This document shows positions 6,746 through 7,680 of a stretch of DNA of 7,680 nt, piece by piece; the stretch's first letter is position 1; each line of letters opens with the position of its first letter. The notes beneath the pieces were generated by a model, which was not told the origin of the DNA, did not search any database, and worked only from the letters and a program-made list of their open reading frames with translations. Source of the DNA: Promethearchaeota archaeon (GTDB lineage: Archaea; Asgardarchaeota; Lokiarchaeia; Sigynarchaeales; SOKP01). The stretch spans positions 1 through 7,680 of the forward strand of contig WJKD01000438.1 of the NCBI GenBank assembly GCA_014729315.1. Direction: 5' to 3'. The translations under genes were made by a program, and so were the position numbers.

Positions 6746-6958
6746 ATGTTATCAACAACCGATAGTGGACTATCAAAAAAAGGAAGCATCGACAAGAGGA
6801 GACTCCTAACCGTGTTCGTGATTATTGGAGGTTTCTTCGTAATATCAGTTATTTTAATTTTTTATGTAGTCGATCTTACAAATTCAAACGCTTCAAACGA
6901 TTCTGATTCTGACGACGAGGTAGATGTAGACTCAGACGATGGAAACGGTGGAGGATGA
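6746..6958 (+). CDS. small single-span membrane protein with Asp-rich tail; possible UGA-recoded extension to 7051
   Basis: It encodes 70 residues from ATG 6746 to TGA 6956-6958. A short basic N-terminus (KKGSIDKRR, 11-19) is followed by one hydrophobic helix (about 20-42, LLTVFVIIGGFFVISVIL), then a Ser/Asn/Asp tail (SNASNDSDSDDEVDVDSDD) ending GNGGG. By the positive-inside rule the N-terminus is in the cytoplasm and the acidic tail outside. The stop is the only TGA used in the window; seven genes end in TAA and one in TAG. Reading through it, the frame stays open for 30 codons, beginning Gly-Cys-Thr-Tyr, to TAA at 7049-7051. If TGA were selenocysteine, the site would read GGG-U-G-C, a U-x-C pair after a Gly-rich stretch, and the protein would be 101 residues. 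A SECIS-like hairpin follows that TAA. The 70-residue product is the default reading; I recognise no family by sequence. Confidence 0.65.
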   Translation: MLSTTDSGLSKKGSIDKRRLLTVFVIIGGFFVISVILIFYVVDLTNSNASNDSDSDDEVDVDSDDGNGGG

Positions 6959-7058
6959 GGGTGCACCTACAATTGGAACATAAGGACTTATTATAGAATT
7001 CTTGAATCCTGGTTAACTTTTTTCAAGTATTTCCATCTTCACAATTTTTAATATTCAA

Positions 7059-7100
7059 ATGGATGAATTTCGCAAAAAAATAGTAGTTGCGAGAGGACAT
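7059..7100 (+). promoter_or_regulatory. kink-turn hairpin resembling a eukaryote-like SECIS element
   Basis: The RNA would form an 8-pair stem, TTTCGCAA (7068-7075) with TTGCGAGA (7087-7094, one G.U), capped by an 11-nt loop that begins AAAAA. Below it ATGA (7063-7066) faces GGA (7095-7097), allowing tandem sheared pairs G7065.A7097 and A7066.G7096. A 3-nt bulge GAT (7062-7064) separates these from a short stem ATG/CAT (7059-7061 with 7098-7100). Bulge, G.A, A.G and helix in this order are the features of a kink-turn, and AUGA/GA plus loop As are those of the SECIS core bound by L7Ae-type proteins. It begins eight bases after TAA 7049-7051 and 107 bases after the TGA. Weak points: the outer stem is only three pairs, and the next bases (ACCC...GGGT, 7101-7114) form their own small hairpin. 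Confidence 0.33.
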
Positions 7101-7213
7101 ACCCCTGCAAGGGTTTAAATAACGAAAATAACCAAATGATAAAAAAACAATTTCACTGTAAAAATATATAAAGGGAAATCTAATCTAATTTAGATAAATC
7201 CAAATAATGAATG

Positions 7214-7243
7214 ATAAAAAAGTTAAAATAAAATAAAATAAAA
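7214..7243 (-). terminator. T-rich terminator after pgk
   Basis: On the - strand, starting about ten bases past the pgk stop codon, the sequence runs TTTTATTTTATTTTATTTT and then ACTTTTTT. Repeated T-runs without a stem are the usual archaeal terminator signal. On the + strand it is a short AAAAT tandem repeat. Confidence 0.5.
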
Positions 7244-7253
7244 GATGATAAAT

Positions 7254-7680
7254 TTAAGGCTTCTTTTCTCTCAACGCTCTAACCATAGGAACATCTTTAC
7301 CGGATAGAATTTCGAGCATCGCTCCTCCGCCTGTAGAAATAAAGGACACATCGTCAGCTTTACCCGTCATTTCTGCTGCTGTTCCCATTTCTCCTCCTCC
7401 GATTACTGTTAAGGCATCTGATTTTTCTGCCATGGCCGCTACCATTTCGTTAGTTCCTTTTCGAAATACTTCCTTTTCAAAAATACCTGGGGGTCCGTTA
7501 GCAACGATTGTTTTACATTTATCCATTATTTCTTTAAAGTGTTTAATAGTTTCGGGACCAATATCTCCCGTAACTGCGTTGAATTTTTCTAATTCGTCGA
7601 TCTTTACCGTTTTTCTTTCACCGCCCTCTTCTATAATTAAATCTGAGGGTAAAATGATTTTATCCTTGTATTTGTTGTAA
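7254..7680 (-). CDS. pgk: phosphoglycerate kinase, C-terminal part (partial)
   Basis: The frame is open from the right edge of the window to TAA at 7254-7256, giving 141 residues; the N-terminal domain and start lie outside. An internal ATG at 7526 is not the start, because the frame continues upstream with matching sequence (LPSDLIIEE, then FNAVTGDIGPETIKHF). The enzyme makes ATP and 3-phosphoglycerate from 1,3-bisphosphoglycerate and ADP in glycolysis and runs in reverse in gluconeogenesis, in the cytoplasm. Family signatures in order are DIGPETI, ANGPPGIFE, SDALTVIGGGEMGTAAE (nucleotide-binding glycine loop) and VSFISTGGGAMLEILSGK, the closing motif near the active site. The usual hydrophobic VRAL end is present. 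It is the only clear housekeeping enzyme in the window and anchors the region as chromosomal. No truncation or frameshift is seen in this part. Confidence 0.96.
   Translation of the reverse strand, partial: YNKYKDKIILPSDLIIEEGGERKTVKIDELEKFNAVTGDIGPETIKHFKEIMDKCKTIVANGPPGIFEKEVFRKGTNEMVAAMAEKSDALTVIGGGEMGTAAEMTGKADDVSFISTGGGAMLEILSGKDVPMVRALREKKP

Noticed and set aside
6571..6795. Open frame on the - strand, 74 codons
   Set aside because: It lies opposite the start of the small membrane protein and the AT-rich divergent promoter gap. Its Phe/Leu/Tyr-rich composition is what random AT-rich DNA gives.
7059..7080. GATGA at 7062-7066 as box C of a C/D-box guide RNA
   Set aside because: No CTGA box D or C'/D' pair at suitable spacing was found, so the hairpin reading is preferred.

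Overview
The window reads as chromosomal DNA of an Asgard archaeon, most likely of the Lokiarchaeia / Promethearchaeota kind. The evidence is as follows. The DNA is strongly AT-rich. The tRNA genes lack an encoded CCA end. Archaeal TATA boxes sit about 27 nt before expected transcription starts, and ribosome sites are of the GGTGAT/GAGG type. A 546-residue leucine-rich-repeat protein ends in a tail (LSPKQIFWAHCSNLQAW... / AFPLLKEL) that I recognise from lokiarchaeal proteins. A phosphoglycerate kinase lies at the right edge. The lineage call rests on memory of those families, not on a search.

Layout. Left edge, + strand: the last 33 codons of an unrecognised gene, tRNA-Gly(GCC), and a short coiled-coil protein. 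From 695 to 6477 every protein gene is on the - strand. Three tandem paralogues of a zinc-ribbon protein (CPxC...CEHSF, then a conserved VRDYFTADF-like block) occupy 695-3753. They are followed, at higher coordinates, by a four-helix membrane protein, an orphan 3' half of a tRNA gene directly abutting an intact tRNA-Val(GAC), and the leucine-rich-repeat gene. On the + strand at 6746 lies a small single-span membrane protein with an Asp-rich tail. Its open frame stops at the only TGA stop codon in the window. The right edge is the C-terminal third of pgk on the - strand.

How the parts relate. The genes are mostly separate units with intergenic gaps of about 70-380 bases rather than a tight operon. 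The three zinc-ribbon genes are a local family expansion, each apparently with its own promoter or ribosome site.

The observation most worth following is at 6746-7100. The small membrane protein ends ...GNGGG-TGA, the frame then stays open for 30 more codons (beginning Gly-Cys) to a TAA, and directly after that TAA a hairpin carries AUGA opposite GGA with a 3-nt bulge and tandem G.A pairs. This is the kink-turn core of a eukaryote-like SECIS, a type reported in Lokiarchaeota. The layout resembles selenoproteins of the SelK kind (one membrane span, charged tail, Gly-rich UGA near the C-terminus). It remains a hypothesis: the outer stem is only three base pairs and no homologue comparison was possible.
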